Shown piece after piece: positions 33,573 to 43,353 of a DNA stretch of 64,000 nt. The translations under genes and the position numbers were made by a program. Position 1 is the first letter of the stretch. Each line of letters starts with the position of its first letter. The notes under the pieces are model-generated. The model saw only the letters and a list, made by a program, of their open reading frames with translations. It had not been told where the DNA came from and did not search any database. Source of the stretch: an uncultured bacterium (lineage in GTDB: Bacteria > UBP6 > UBA1177); assembly GCA_905233945.1 (NCBI GenBank), contig CAJOFY010000020.1, positions 75,690-139,689 of the forward strand, given 5' to 3'.

Positions 33573-34001
33573 CTAGGAAGCCATCATGATTCCGCCGACG
33601 AGAGCGAAAAGTGCGAACGACTCAACGATACCGGGAGCCGCGAAGCTCATACCGAAAACAGACGGTTTCTTGGAAACTGCGAGAATCGCGCTGGAGCAAG
33701 CTTTGCCCTGGAAAATCGCGCTGACCATGAATGCAAGACCGCAGGCGAGACCGATTCCGAAGATCGCGAAATCGTTTTCAGCTTTGAGTGCGCCCTGAAG
33801 GATGATCATGAGTGCGAAGCCGTAAATCGACTGAGACGCAGGCATTGCGGAAAGTGCTACGAATTTTGCGTGGCCTTCTTCAACTTTCGCCATTGCGCCA
33901 TGCGATGTCATACCTGCAAGGCCGCAGCCGATCGAACTTCCGATTGCTGCAAGACCGAGGCAGAGAGCCGGACCGAAATTCTGGAAATTTTCAAAAATCA
34001 T
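33573..34001 (-). CDS. atpK: V/A-type ATPase subunit K (proteolipid)
   Basis: 142 residues, four membrane helices, forms the rotating ring of the membrane sector. The first hairpin has AMPASQSIYGF and the second FQGKACSS and AAPGIVESFALF, so only the second hairpin carries the ion-binding Glu (E127). The set S56, Q57, Q98, E127 corresponds to the Na+ site of the E. hirae ring, so the enzyme is probably Na+-coupled. Last gene of the operon, 23 nt after the natural end of atpI, with GGGAG before the ATG. Confidence 0.95.
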   Translation of the reverse strand: MIFENFQNFGPALCLGLAAIGSSIGCGLAGMTSHGAMAKVEEGHAKFVALSAMPASQSIYGFALMIILQGALKAENDFAIFGIGLACGLAFMVSAIFQGKACSSAILAVSKKPSVFGMSFAAPGIVESFALFALVGGIMMAS

Positions 34002-34024
34002 TTTTTTCTCCCTGAAAAAAGTTA

Positions 34025-34176
34025 TTAATCGTTGCCTTTAGCATTTGTCATTAAATTCTTAAACGGCACGAACCTTCTGCCGCTGCCGTCAAAACACCAT
34101 CTGTACCATTCGAGGAAATTGAGCCTGAGCCCGTGGATCACGCCGCCCATGAGGCAGAGCGCGATGTTGAGCAAAT
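34025..34176 (-). pseudogene. Out-of-frame 3' end of atpI
   Basis: Minus strand. After removal of about five bases (ATGTA on the plus strand near 34175-34179) the frame of atpI continues through HGLRLNFLEWYRWCFDGSG to a stop at 34025-34027. This is the conserved last helix and tail of subunit I and is intact in the fragment at 23803-23997. As the sequence stands, it is not translated with atpI. Confidence 0.8.
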
Positions 34177-35889
34177 GTAACCTATAACACCGAGATCAAG
34201 GACCTGTCCTGCCAGATTGTTGAATGTCTGAGCCAGCAGCGCACCTGACAAACCGAGAGCAAAAAGTCTGATGTAGCTCAGGATGTCGCTGAAGAACTGG
34301 ACGCCGTTGTAAAGCCCGAAGAATGAGGCGTAAAGCATCTTGAACGGGTTGAAAGTCTTTGCCTGAATAGCATAGAGAACTACCAGAATTCCGGCAAAAA
34401 TCTCAAGCGAAAGAAGCCCGTTCGCGCTTATTGCAGCAGGATCTGCCGCATTGAAAACCGTACTTCCGCCTTTGTCGAATGCATACCAGAAGAAGAAAGA
34501 CCAGATGCCGCCTATCCACGCGATGTTGATGAGCGGAGTGATGAAGTCTTTTTCGTCTTTGGCCGCGCGGAGCCCTCTCAAAATGAGGGAAAGGCAGATG
34601 TGGACCATACCGATGAGGACCGAAAGCTGCATCATGAATTTCGTCGTGTCGGGATTTGTCTTATCTATTTTGATGAAATCCATGTTCTTGCAGAAGGTGA
34701 TGAGCGGTGCCTCGAACGCTTTCGGGAACCAGCCGAAGAATGCGCCCGTGAGTACGCCGTAAACCGCCGTTGCTCCCGTGAGAACGAGTGAAAGGTTGAT
34801 GAAGCGTTTCATCGCCGCACCCGGATTTTTGAGCTTTATCTTGAGGAAAAGCATGAAAACGAAAAGGAGAAGTCCGTAGCCGCCGTCGCCCACGATCATT
34901 GCGAAGAAAAGGGTGAACGAGAAGAATACCCACGAACTCGGATCCCAGTCGTTGTATGCCGGCGTGTCGTAGATGTTGACAAGGTCGCGGCCCATTTCGT
35001 CAACCGCCTTTTTCGAGTCGATAAGCGTCGGGATCGTCTCGTCTTTTTCGGGCTCGATCTCGATTATCGCCGCACATTCGTTTTCAAAAGTCTTTTTCAG
35101 ATTTGCGAGTTCACCTTTCGGGCACCATGCCTGAAGAAGGAAAACTTTGTCGTCAAATTCGCTGACAGTTCCTTTTGCCGCGCGGTTGAAGCTGATCTTG
35201 TCGAGTTCGGCGAGATAGTTGTCGTAAAGTTCGCCGCGTTTTGCCGCGAGGTCGAAGATCGCCGATTCGGTGCCGTTCTGCTTCTCTTTGAGCTCTGTGA
35301 TCGCCTTTTTGAGGCCGGTCATGTCTTCTTCGACTACGATCTCGGAACATTTTCTAAGCTGAACCGGTTCTTTCGCGCAGGTGAGGAAAAATACGCTCGA
35401 ACTATCGGCATAAATCTTGAAAACTGCGAGAACTTTTTCGAAGTTGATCTCTTCCGCGCTCTTTTTCGGGCATTCCCAGATCTGGATTTTTATATTGCCC
35501 TTCTTTTCGATAAGGCGGATATCGTCAAGCGAAAAATCGCCGAGTTTTTCGATAGTTGACAGCTTGTTGCCAAGAAGCGTGATTTCGTCCTTGATTTTTT
35601 TGCACGAAGCGTCAAGTTCGATGATTTTATTCGCCAGTTCGGAGCCGTGGAGATTTATTTCGCTACGTCTGCTTTTCGCGTTTTCCATCGCGCCGTATTT
35701 GTCGGCAAGTTTGAGTGCCGAAAGGGCGGTGTCAGCGTCAGCAGTCGTGACGAAGCGGCCGTCTGTCCTGAACTCTTTGCCTTTGTAGGGCATGACTTCG
35801 ACAACGCCCGCCTTCTGCAGCGTTTTTATTATCTCTTCTTTCTTTTTCTGCGGTCCGACCAGCAGAAGTTTCTGCATTTTACTAATCAT
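34138..35889 (-). CDS. atpI: V/A-type ATPase subunit I, C-terminus frameshifted
   Basis: Stator/membrane subunit that carries the ion half-channels. 583 residues as it reads: a cytoplasmic coiled-coil arm (1-300), then membrane helices from about 310 (WVFFSFTLFFAMIVGDGGYG is the conserved start). A 5-bp insertion near 34176 changes the end from LGVIGLLNIALCLMGG to LGVIGYICSTSRSASWAA, so about 50 natural residues, including the conserved H-x-L-R-L segment, are lost. Either a real mutation, tolerated or rescued by recombination with the fragment at 23803, or an assembly error. Start overlaps the atpD stop region (TAAATG), with GGAGG upstream. Confidence 0.9.
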   Translation of the reverse strand: MISKMQKLLLVGPQKKKEEIIKTLQKAGVVEVMPYKGKEFRTDGRFVTTADADTALSALKLADKYGAMENAKSRRSEINLHGSELANKIIELDASCKKIKDEITLLGNKLSTIEKLGDFSLDDIRLIEKKGNIKIQIWECPKKSAEEINFEKVLAVFKIYADSSSVFFLTCAKEPVQLRKCSEIVVEEDMTGLKKAITELKEKQNGTESAIFDLAAKRGELYDNYLAELDKISFNRAAKGTVSEFDDKVFLLQAWCPKGELANLKKTFENECAAIIEIEPEKDETIPTLIDSKKAVDEMGRDLVNIYDTPAYNDWDPSSWVFFSFTLFFAMIVGDGGYGLLLFVFMLFLKIKLKNPGAAMKRFINLSLVLTGATAVYGVLTGAFFGWFPKAFEAPLITFCKNMDFIKIDKTNPDTTKFMMQLSVLIGMVHICLSLILRGLRAAKDEKDFITPLINIAWIGGIWSFFFWYAFDKGGSTVFNAADPAAISANGLLSLEIFAGILVVLYAIQAKTFNPFKMLYASFFGLYNGVQFFSDILSYIRLFALGLSGALLAQTFNNLAGQVLDLGVIGYICSTSRSASWAA

Positions 35890-36513
35890 TTACACTGCCT
35901 CCGCAAATTGTTCGTCTTTGCGTTTAAGCTTGTCTTTCGCGATTTTAGCGTTGCAGATTGCCGCGATTTCCTGGTCACCGAGGAAAATGGAGATCTTTTT
36001 GATGTTTTCCTTGCACTCGGGGATCTTCCTCTTTTCGAAAAGGTTGACCTTGATGCTCGTCTGGCGCAGCTCTTCCGAAAGAATGTCGAAACGCTCATGT
36101 ACGATTTTCAGTTTTTCCCTTTCGGATGCAAGGGCGCGGAGTTCCTCGAATGCTCTGTCAAGCCAGACCGGACTAGCGAAAAATGAGTATTCGAACGGCT
36201 TGAACTTTACATCCTTGAAGACTCTGACATCGACTCCGGCGATATTTTCGGTGTCGGTGACGACTTCGTCAACTGCAACAAGCTGATAGATGTTCAGCGT
36301 CGTCTTCTGGCTCAGCACCGCCGCCCATTTTGCGACGAAATTCTTCCTTCTTTCGATCTCAGCCTCGACTGCCGCCGCCATGTTGCGGGAGTTCTCGACT
36401 TCCGCTTGTAACTGCTGCTTTTTGAGCTGGAGAGTGGGAAGATATTTGCTGAGCTGCGCCAGAAGGTTCTTCTGAGTTTTCAGCTCTGTTTTGTTCAGTT
36501 TTATTACTGCCAT
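35890..36513 (-). CDS. atpD: V/A-type ATPase subunit D (central stalk)
   Basis: 207 residues. N-terminal helix with LNKTELKTQKNLLAQL and a C-terminal long helix with ASEREKLKIVHERFDILSEE give the antiparallel coiled coil of the rotor shaft. Normal length. The ATG follows the atpB stop directly (TAAATG). Confidence 0.93.
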   Translation of the reverse strand: MAVIKLNKTELKTQKNLLAQLSKYLPTLQLKKQQLQAEVENSRNMAAAVEAEIERRKNFVAKWAAVLSQKTTLNIYQLVAVDEVVTDTENIAGVDVRVFKDVKFKPFEYSFFASPVWLDRAFEELRALASEREKLKIVHERFDILSEELRQTSIKVNLFEKRKIPECKENIKKISIFLGDQEIAAICNAKIAKDKLKRKDEQFAEAV

Positions 36514-37818
36514 TTACTTATCCCATTTACCGTATTTCTCAATCCATGTGTTCTTGAGACCTGTCTCGTTGCGGTCGAAGCACTGAGCGAGGATCGTCCA
36601 GCCGAGGTCAAGCTGTTCCTCGATGTCGAGGTTGACCTGGAGGTCCATCATCTTCTTCTCGAATGTTTCTGCGTAAGCGAGAAGTTTCTTGTCCCAGCCT
36701 GAAAGTCTGAATCCCATCGACTCTCTGTCACGCGCCTTTTTAGCGTCGGCGTAAAGCCTGATCATCGCGTTCGCAAGGTCGCCGTGGTCTTCTCTCGTGA
36801 CTTTTCCCATAACCTGCTGTTTAAGACGGCTGAGCGAGCCGAAAGGGTCAATTCTGCCGCCGTGGAGATAGAACTGACCTTCCGTGATGTAGCCCGTGTT
36901 GTCCGGAACCGGGTGGGTGACATCGTTACCAGGCATTGTGGTTACGGCGATAATCGTGATTGAGCCCGATCCTTCGATGTCTACCGCCTTTTCGTATCTC
37001 GAAGCGAGGTCGGAGTAGAGCGAACCCGGATAACCACGGTTCGAGGGAACCATATCCATAGAAATCGAAATTTCCTTCAGCGAGTCGCTGAAAGAAGTCA
37101 TATCTGTAAGAAGAACGAGGACGTTTTTGTCCTTGATTGCAAACTGTTCCGCAGCAGCAAGCGCCATGTCGGGAACGAGGACGCACTCAACGACCGGGTC
37201 TGAAGCGAGGTGGATGAACATTGAAGTCTTTTCCATCGCGCCCGTTCTCGTGAAGTAGTCCTTGAAGAACTGGTAGTCGTCGAATTTGAGGCCCATGCCG
37301 CCCAGAATGATGATGTCGGCGTCGGTCTGGCTAGCGATTCGTGCAAGAAGTTCGTTGTAGGGCTCGCCTGAAATCGAGAAAATAGGAATCTTCTGGCTGA
37401 TGACGAGCGCATTGAACATGTCGATCATCGGGATGTTCGTTCTGACGAATCTCTTCGGGACGATTCTTTTCGACGGGTTGAACGAAGGTCCGCCGATATC
37501 GACTTTTTCAGCCATAATCTCTGGGCCGTTGTCGATCGGTTCGCCGCTGCCGTTGAAGACTCTTCCGAGCATGCTTTCACCGCAGTTTACCTGCATCGGT
37601 TTGCTAAGGAAGCGGATCTGGTCGCCCGTGCCGACACCTTTCGTTCCGGCAAAAATCTGAAGGCTGACTCTGTCGCCGTTGAAACCGATGACCTGTCCCA
37701 GAGTCGATCTGCCGTCGCTCATTTTGATCTGGGCAAGTTCGCCGAGCATAACGCCTTCGGCCTTGACCTGAGCGATACTTCCTTTGATTCTTTCAATTCG
37801 GTTGTATGTCTTTACCAT
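36514..37818 (-). CDS. atpB: V/A-type ATPase subunit B (non-catalytic)
   Basis: 434 residues. Regulatory nucleotide-binding subunit of the hexamer: [16 protein letters not shown] in place of a working Walker A, and [17 protein letters not shown] and [19 protein letters not shown] are typical B-subunit blocks. ATG 37818 (MVKTYNR) with AGGGGG upstream is preferred to the TTG at 37833. One nucleotide separates it from atpA. Confidence 0.96.
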   Translation of the reverse strand: MVKTYNRIERIKGSIAQVKAEGVMLGELAQIKMSDGRSTLGQVIGFNGDRVSLQIFAGTKGVGTGDQIRFLSKPMQVNCGESMLGRVFNGSGEPIDNGPEIMAEKVDIGGPSFNPSKRIVPKRFVRTNIPMIDMFNALVISQKIPIFSISGEPYNELLARIASQTDADIIILGGMGLKFDDYQFFKDYFTRTGAMEKTSMFIHLASDPVVECVLVPDMALAAAEQFAIKDKNVLVLLTDMTSFSDSLKEISISMDMVPSNRGYPGSLYSDLASRYEKAVDIEGSGSITIIAVTTMPGNDVTHPVPDNTGYITEGQFYLHGGRIDPFGSLSRLKQQVMGKVTREDHGDLANAMIRLYADAKKARDRESMGFRLSGWDKKLLAYAETFEKKMMDLQVNLDIEEQLDLGWTILAQCFDRNETGLKNTWIEKYGKWDK

Positions 37819-37819
37819 C

Positions 37820-39571
37820 TTATTCCCCCTCAATCATGTTGAGTATTTCCTGTTTCTTTTCGCCGTAGATCGAAGCTTCACGCGGCAGGTAGTTGAGCTG
37901 GATTATCTTGTCGGTGAGGTCGAGGAAGTAGTTTCTCGCCTTTTCCCTGTCGTCGAACTTGAAGTTCTTGTCGAGGACTTTCGAGATGATGCCGAGCTGT
38001 TCGTTCTGTCTGTCCATGCTTGTCGCGGTGTCGACCTTGTCGTAAGCGTTCTGCTGCAAATAAACTGCATCGTAGAACTCGCCTTTGAGGTAGGTTACGA
38101 TATCGTCGATACTGATACCTTCCTCGCCGACAACCGACATCTTTTTACCGATCTCATCGCTTTCGATGATCATTTTCTGCGCTTTTTCGATGATCTTGAG
38201 TCTTGTTTTCATCGTTTCATCGCCGTGCGCCGCGAATCTTTCGCCGTATTTCGACCAGCTGATGAGAGGATCGATAGCCGGGAATCTTCTGGCATCAGAT
38301 CTCTGTCTGCTGAGGCCGAGGAAGCATCCGACGACCGCAAGTGTCGAAAGGGTTACCGGCTCTTCGAAGTTACCGCCTGCAGGGCTTACCGATCCGCCGA
38401 TCGTAAGCGAACCCTGCTCGCCGTTGTAGAGCTTGATCACGCCGGCTCTCTCGTAAAGTTCCGAAATTCTGGAAGCGAGGTAAGCCGGGAACGCCTCTTC
38501 GCCCGGGATCTCCTCAAGTCTTCCCGACATTTCACGGAGAGCCTGAGCCCATCTCGAAGTCGAGTCAGCGAGAAGAAGGCAGTCGATACCCATCTGTCTG
38601 TAGTATTCAGCGATCGCGACGCCCATGTAGATCGAGCTTTCACGTGCCGCAACAGGCATTGAAGAAGTGTTGCAGATGATGCATGTTCTGTCCATGAGCT
38701 TCTTTCCGGTCTGCGGGTCGTCAAGGTGAGGGAATTCACGAAGAATTTCAACGACTTCACCTGCACGCTCGCCGCATGCGACGATGATAACTATCTGAGT
38801 CGTAGCGTGTTTTGAGATCTGGTGCTGAAGGACTGTTTTGCCTGCGCCGAAAGGTCCGGGAGTGCAGAACGTTCCGCCTTTAGCGACCGGGAAAGGTCCG
38901 TCGATGATGCGCTGCGAAGTTACAAGCTGCTCGGTCGGAAGAAGCCTTTCGCCGAAACGGAGCGCGAATTTTGCCGGCCACATATTGATCATGTTGACAG
39001 AACGGACATTTCCTTTCTCGTCTTCGATCGTCGCGATTTCCTGTTCTACCGTGTATTCGCCGGGAGCCGCTATCGACTTGACGACGCCTTTTCCGATGAA
39101 GTTGAAGGGAACCATGATCTGGTGCTTGATGTTCTCTTCGGGAACCCAGCCGAGGAAGTATGCTCTGTAAACAACGTCGCCGACTTTAGCCGTCGGATTC
39201 CACTGCCATTTGATGTTGCGGGGAAGGGGAGGAAGGTAGATACCTCTTTTAAGGAAATATCCAGCAGCTTCCGCGATATCCTCGAGAGGATTCTGAAGAC
39301 CGTCGAAGACTCTCTTCAAAAGTCCCGGTCCAAGTTCTACGGAGAGAAGATCCTTCTCGAAAACGACCTCGTCGCCGTATCTGATGCCGTCGGTCGGCTC
39401 GAAGATCTGGACTTTCGCTTCGTTTCCGTTGATCTCGATGACCTCGCCTTTAAGCGACTGTCCGCCGGTCTTGACGAAAACAACTTCGTTCTGACGGATC
39501 GTTCCGTCGAATCTTACGGTGACAAGGTTTCCCTGCGCCGCAATGATTATCCCTTTGGTTTTTTCATCCAT
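37820..39571 (-). CDS. atpA: V/A-type ATPase subunit A (catalytic)
   Basis: 583 residues. Walker [14 protein letters not shown] and [15 protein letters not shown] (catalytic Glu region), [18 protein letters not shown] (Walker B side) and the A-subunit insertion between about 110 and 180. Usual length. ATG 39571 with AGGAG 8 nt upstream is used; a TTG at 39577 is possible. Confidence 0.97.
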   Translation of the reverse strand: MDEKTKGIIIAAQGNLVTVRFDGTIRQNEVVFVKTGGQSLKGEVIEINGNEAKVQIFEPTDGIRYGDEVVFEKDLLSVELGPGLLKRVFDGLQNPLEDIAEAAGYFLKRGIYLPPLPRNIKWQWNPTAKVGDVVYRAYFLGWVPEENIKHQIMVPFNFIGKGVVKSIAAPGEYTVEQEIATIEDEKGNVRSVNMINMWPAKFALRFGERLLPTEQLVTSQRIIDGPFPVAKGGTFCTPGPFGAGKTVLQHQISKHATTQIVIIVACGERAGEVVEILREFPHLDDPQTGKKLMDRTCIICNTSSMPVAARESSIYMGVAIAEYYRQMGIDCLLLADSTSRWAQALREMSGRLEEIPGEEAFPAYLASRISELYERAGVIKLYNGEQGSLTIGGSVSPAGGNFEEPVTLSTLAVVGCFLGLSRQRSDARRFPAIDPLISWSKYGERFAAHGDETMKTRLKIIEKAQKMIIESDEIGKKMSVVGEEGISIDDIVTYLKGEFYDAVYLQQNAYDKVDTATSMDRQNEQLGIISKVLDKNFKFDDREKARNYFLDLTDKIIQLNYLPREASIYGEKKQEILNMIEGE

Positions 39572-39585
39572 TTGCAAGTCTCCTA

Positions 39586-40401
39586 TCAGTAATTTCCATT
39601 GATTATATTTTCCAAAATCTTCATTCCGGCTTCGTCGTTCTGCGTCATCCAGCGGTCTTTCATCTGGAAACCGATGATGTAGCCGTAGATGATGTGGTCG
39701 GCGAAAGGCTTTTCCTGGCCGACTTCTTCAAGAAGGTTGAAGCGGATTCTGTCGAGTTCTCTCTCGACTTCGTCCGGAGTTTTCTCCTTGTCGAAAAGTG
39801 CCGCAATTTCGGCAACTTCCGGGAAGTAGCCTTTAAGTCCCAGGTCTGCGTTGTTCCTGTTTTCAAGGATAAGTTTAACCGCGTCCGTATCGCCTTTTAA
39901 GTGCTTGTCGAGGTCGGTTCCGTTTTTCAGCATCCTGAGAGCCGAAACAACTGTGTAAACCGTCATCATGTTCGTGCCGTAGCGTGCAAGGAACGGGTTT
40001 TTGTTCGCGGCCATCCAGGTATAGTAGCCGGTGTAAAGCTCTTCGATCTTCGCGTTTCTCTCTTCGTTTGTCTTCGCCGATTCAAAGAAATCCTCGATAA
40101 ATTCGGGATATCCGTCTGGAGCATTGTGTCTCGGGTCATCAACGAAAAGTTCAAGCTCTTCAGGCTTGGTCATGCCGGCGCGGAAAAAGTCGATTTCTTT
40201 GCCCTCTTCAGCGGCAAGCCTTGATTTAATGATGAGCTCGATATTTCTGATGTCATCGAGAATAAGGATCGAGCGGATCCCCTCGCGCAGAGGCTCGAGC
40301 TGCATGTCGAATTCTTCAAGCAGATCGGCCAAAGTGCACGGAAGGTCGCCGTCCCAGGTGAGCTGGGGCAGAGCCGCTATCGTGTAGTGATTAAACTTCA
40401 T
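39586..40401 (-). CDS. DUF2764 protein, probable subunit C equivalent
   Basis: 271 residues. Begins YYTI-like (NHYTIAALPQL) and is mostly helical; DUF2764 proteins stand at this place between E and A in V-ATPase operons of spirochaetes, chlamydiae and Bacteroidetes, which lack a normal subunit C gene. By position and size it is probably the C/d-like funnel subunit that links rotor shaft and K ring. No membrane segment. Start codon follows the atpE stop by 14 nt. Confidence 0.85.
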   Translation of the reverse strand: MKFNHYTIAALPQLTWDGDLPCTLADLLEEFDMQLEPLREGIRSILILDDIRNIELIIKSRLAAEEGKEIDFFRAGMTKPEELELFVDDPRHNAPDGYPEFIEDFFESAKTNEERNAKIEELYTGYYTWMAANKNPFLARYGTNMMTVYTVVSALRMLKNGTDLDKHLKGDTDAVKLILENRNNADLGLKGYFPEVAEIAALFDKEKTPDEVERELDRIRFNLLEEVGQEKPFADHIIYGYIIGFQMKDRWMTQNDEAGMKILENIINGNY

Positions 40402-40415
40402 GCTTAATCACCCCG

Positions 40416-41048
40416 CTATTTCGAGAACAGAGCTTTTCTAAGTTCGGGTCTGATGTATTCAGTAAGCAGTTCAACGACCGATTCATCGGTAAAATCGTAG
40501 CGTAGAGCGCCGTTTGCCGCGATTACAGCGAATCCCGAAGGAAGCGTTTCGTCGCTGAGCTTGATTTCTTTCGCGCCGAGCGAATCGATCTGGCTTTTAA
40601 CGTAAGCAGAAAGTTTGTCTTTAAGTGCAGCAGGAAGTTCTACCGAGAATGAACCTTTGTCTGCATATATTTTAAGGAATTCCGAAACGAACTCTTTGAT
40701 GAGTGCTTCGCTCTTCATAGCCTCTTTTACAGGAGTTGCGACAGCCGCCGTAAGGACCTCTTTCTCAAGAACGAGTTTGAGCTTGTCGACAGACTGTTTC
40801 GCCGCGATCTTAAGAGCCGATTCGGTGTTGTGTTTCATAGTTTCGGCCTCTTTTTTCGCGTTTTCGATTATCGATTCGGCCTCTTTTTTGGCATCTGCGA
40901 TAATTTTTGCTGATTCCTTTTTTGCATCGGAAATAATGGTGGCTTTTTCCTGCTCGGCAGGTTCAAGAACGGAAGATTTAAGGAAATCGGTGATGTCCTT
41001 AATTTTGCTGTCGGTGACATTGAGTTTCGTGTTTTGAGCTTCGCCCAT
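40416..41048 (-). CDS. atpE: V/A-type ATPase subunit E (peripheral stalk)
   Basis: 210 residues. The first half is a long right-handed coiled-coil helix (ATIISDAKKESAKIIADAK and following), the second half a globular domain with LSDETLPSGFAVIAANG. ATG 41048 follows TTGGAGGTTAAA; a TTG at 41060 overlaps that site. First gene of the operon. Subunits F and G are not found nearby. Confidence 0.93.
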   Translation of the reverse strand: MGEAQNTKLNVTDSKIKDITDFLKSSVLEPAEQEKATIISDAKKESAKIIADAKKEAESIIENAKKEAETMKHNTESALKIAAKQSVDKLKLVLEKEVLTAAVATPVKEAMKSEALIKEFVSEFLKIYADKGSFSVELPAALKDKLSAYVKSQIDSLGAKEIKLSDETLPSGFAVIAANGALRYDFTDESVVELLTEYIRPELRKALFSK

Positions 41049-41092
41049 TTTAACCTCCAAAAAATATGTTCAAAAACATTGCAACGGCGGTT

Positions 41093-41120
41093 ATCTTAGT
41101 GGAGGGGGTATAAAAGTCAA
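41093..41120 (-). promoter_or_regulatory. Sigma70-type promoter of the V-ATPase operon
   Basis: Minus strand TTGACT (41115-41120), 16 nt, TAAGAT (41093-41098), 44 nt before the atpE start codon. Confidence 0.7.
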
Positions 41121-41225
41121 AATAAAAAAAAGTGCTTGAATTACTAAATAAAATGGCAACTTTACAACACTTGTCGAGAAATTTTTTTTACTTTATGAAT
41201 TTTTTGGACGAATTTTTGAAAAAAG

Positions 41226-42365
41226 CTAATCCCCGTAATTTTCGCGGACAAAGTAGTTGTTACCGATAAGCAGTGCCTCTTTTTTCGCGTCTTCGATATC
41301 GGCAAACATCATCTCTTTTGCGAGTTCCTCAACGCCGGTTTCGGCTTTCCAACCGAGAATTTTGGCTGCTTTTTCGGGATTTCCGAGGAGGATGTCGACT
41401 TCTGTCGGGCGGAAGTAGCGCGGGTCGACACTGATTATTTCCTGACCTTTTTTGAGAGCGATTTTTTCAGTAAATTCAGTGAGTTTTGCTGTGTCTATAT
41501 CGTCAATGACACCTTTTTCGTCAACTCCTTTTCCAATAAATGCGATTTTCACTCCGACACAGTCAAAAGCCATTCTGACAAAATCACGGATCGATGAAGT
41601 ACGTCCAGTAGCAATGACGAAATCGTCAGGTTTTTCGTTCTGAAGGATAAGCCACATCGCCTTGACGTAATCTTTTGCATGTCCCCAGTCTCGCTTTGCG
41701 TCGAGGTTTCCGAGATAGAGCATATCCTGAAGACCGAGGATGATCCTTGCCGCTGCGCGGGTGATTTTTCTCGTGACGAAAGTCTCGCCTCTGCGCGGTG
41801 ACTCATGGTTGAAAAGTATTCCGTTGCTTGCGAAAATACCGTATGATTCTCGGTAGTTGACTGTTATCCAGTAAGCGTAGATCTTGGCCGCGGCGTAAGG
41901 GCTTCGCGGATAGAACGGCGTTTTTTCGCTCTGCGGAACCTCGGCGGCTTTGCCGAAAAGCTCGGAAGTCGATGCCTGATAGAATTTTGCAGTCTTCTCC
42001 ATCCCTAAAATCCTGATTCCTTCGAGGAGCCGGAGAGTTCCCAAAGCGTCTGAATTTGCGGTATATTCGGCAGTCTCGAACGAAACTTTGACATGTGACT
42101 GAGCCGCAAGATTGTAGATTTCGTCAGGTTTGACTTCCTGCATTATTCTGATGAGGTTCGTAGCGTCGGTGAGATCGCCGTAATGCAGCGTGAACTTCCT
42201 GTTTTTATCGTGGATATCCTTGTAAATGTGGTCTATCCTGTCGGTGTTGAAAGAAGAACTTCTCCTTTTTATGCCGTGGACTTCGTAACCTTTTTCAAGC
42301 AGCAGTTCTGCCAGATACGAGCCGTCCTGGCCTGTGATTCCTGTTATGAGAGCTTTTTTCGCCAT
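41226..42365 (-). CDS. gmd: GDP-mannose 4,6-dehydratase
   Basis: 379 residues, short-chain dehydrogenase fold. [18 protein letters not shown] is the NAD(P) loop, STSELFG holds the catalytic Thr/Ser-Glu pair and YAAAK the Tyr-Lys pair; [14 protein letters not shown] and [10 protein letters not shown] are family blocks. It turns GDP-mannose into GDP-4-keto-6-deoxymannose for fucose, rhamnose or perosamine-type sugars of surface polysaccharide. The open frame extends 35 codons upstream, but ATG 42365 with AGGAGA before it fits the family start. No second sugar gene follows here. Confidence 0.95.
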   Translation of the reverse strand: MAKKALITGITGQDGSYLAELLLEKGYEVHGIKRRSSSFNTDRIDHIYKDIHDKNRKFTLHYGDLTDATNLIRIMQEVKPDEIYNLAAQSHVKVSFETAEYTANSDALGTLRLLEGIRILGMEKTAKFYQASTSELFGKAAEVPQSEKTPFYPRSPYAAAKIYAYWITVNYRESYGIFASNGILFNHESPRRGETFVTRKITRAAARIILGLQDMLYLGNLDAKRDWGHAKDYVKAMWLILQNEKPDDFVIATGRTSSIRDFVRMAFDCVGVKIAFIGKGVDEKGVIDDIDTAKLTEFTEKIALKKGQEIISVDPRYFRPTEVDILLGNPEKAAKILGWKAETGVEELAKEMMFADIEDAKKEALLIGNNYFVRENYGD

Positions 42366-42399
42366 GGTTTTTCTCCTGAATTGAACAGCAAAACGCAGA

Positions 42400-42427
42400 A
42401 TTTTATTGAGAGATGCTTTTGAGTCAA
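42400..42427 (-). promoter_or_regulatory. Sigma70-type promoter of gmd
   Basis: Minus strand TTGACT (42422-42427), 16 nt, TAAAAT (42400-42405), in the gap between the methylase stop and gmd. Confidence 0.65.
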
Positions 42428-42438
42428 GAAAGGACACT

Positions 42439-43353
42439 CTAAGCATATTTTTCGTATCGGATTTCCTCAAACCAGTCGAAATTATCGGAGATGAGCAGTT
42501 CCTCTTTTTTTATGAGATGCGTCGTCTGCATAGGAACGGTTCTGTACGGCAGGTGAAATTTATCAGCCAGCTGACAAACCTCTTCAGTATAGTCATAAGT
42601 TAAGAGAAAATGCCCCTTCATGTCGCTTGCGAGTTCAAAAATTCTGTGATGATCGACATTGAATAAGCTGTAGAGTCTTTTTCCGGCAACGGTATATGGA
42701 GGATCTATGAAAAAAAATGCTTCAGGATCATCTTTTTTCGACTCCATTATTTTGAAAGCATCACTGTGTAAAAATTTAATTTTGTTTTTCAGTTTGTTCG
42801 CTTCGCTTATGCGGCTGACAAGAGTTGCCGGATACCATCTGGAAGCAAGCCCTTTTCCCGCTTCGCCTGTTTTCATCTGCCCTGAACCTTTCGCCAGTAT
42901 TCCGCCGTGGTTGGTGCGGTTCCGCACAATTGTGGCAAAAGCCAGCTCTTTTATTCCATCCTGCGCATGAGACACAACTTTATTTATGTTTTCCGCTGAA
43001 ACTTCAAAGTCTTGTATCTGTGCAAGCAGCCATTGGCAGTCCGTGTCTGAAAAAACAGTCTGCCATACTGAAGCAACATCATCATCCAGTTCCACCATTG
43101 TCACAGAATCAAAATAAGACTCTGCGGCAGCTGTAAGGCTTATAATTCCTCCTCCGGCAAAAGGTTCAATCAGCTCGGATTTTTTGTCGGCCTGCATAAA
43201 CCATTTTCTCGCTGTCGGAACAAGCCATGTTTTTCCGCCAGGATAACGAAACGGACTTCTTTGCGGTATACTTGCTACATTCACAACGGTATTTCTGACA
43301 ATACTTCTTTCCAATTCAGGGAAAAGCGACTGTTGCAAAGGATTGGTAATCAT
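42439..43353 (-). CDS. DNA adenine methylase (Dam/D12 class)
   Basis: 304 residues. FRYPGGK (about 36-42), [10 protein letters not shown] (SAM site) and [12 protein letters not shown] (catalytic DPPY) show an N6-adenine methyltransferase of the D12 class. It should protect the host site of the partner restriction enzyme, which it follows with a 4-nt overlap. The recognition sequence cannot be read from the protein. Confidence 0.92.
   Translation of the reverse strand: MITNPLQQSLFPELERSIVRNTVVNVASIPQRSPFRYPGGKTWLVPTARKWFMQADKKSELIEPFAGGGIISLTAAAESYFDSVTMVELDDDVASVWQTVFSDTDCQWLLAQIQDFEVSAENINKVVSHAQDGIKELAFATIVRNRTNHGGILAKGSGQMKTGEAGKGLASRWYPATLVSRISEANKLKNKIKFLHSDAFKIMESKKDDPEAFFFIDPPYTVAGKRLYSLFNVDHHRIFELASDMKGHFLLTYDYTEEVCQLADKFHLPYRTVPMQTTHLIKKEELLISDNFDWFEEIRYEKYA

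Noticed and set aside
34025-34176. Programmed ribosomal frameshift at the end of atpI
   Set aside because: The difference is five inserted bases relative to the duplicate copy; no slippery heptamer is seen at the site, so a mutation or assembly error is more likely.
37784-39592. Long plus-strand ORFs opposite atpA
   Set aside because: They are mirror frames of a well conserved gene with no start signals of their own.
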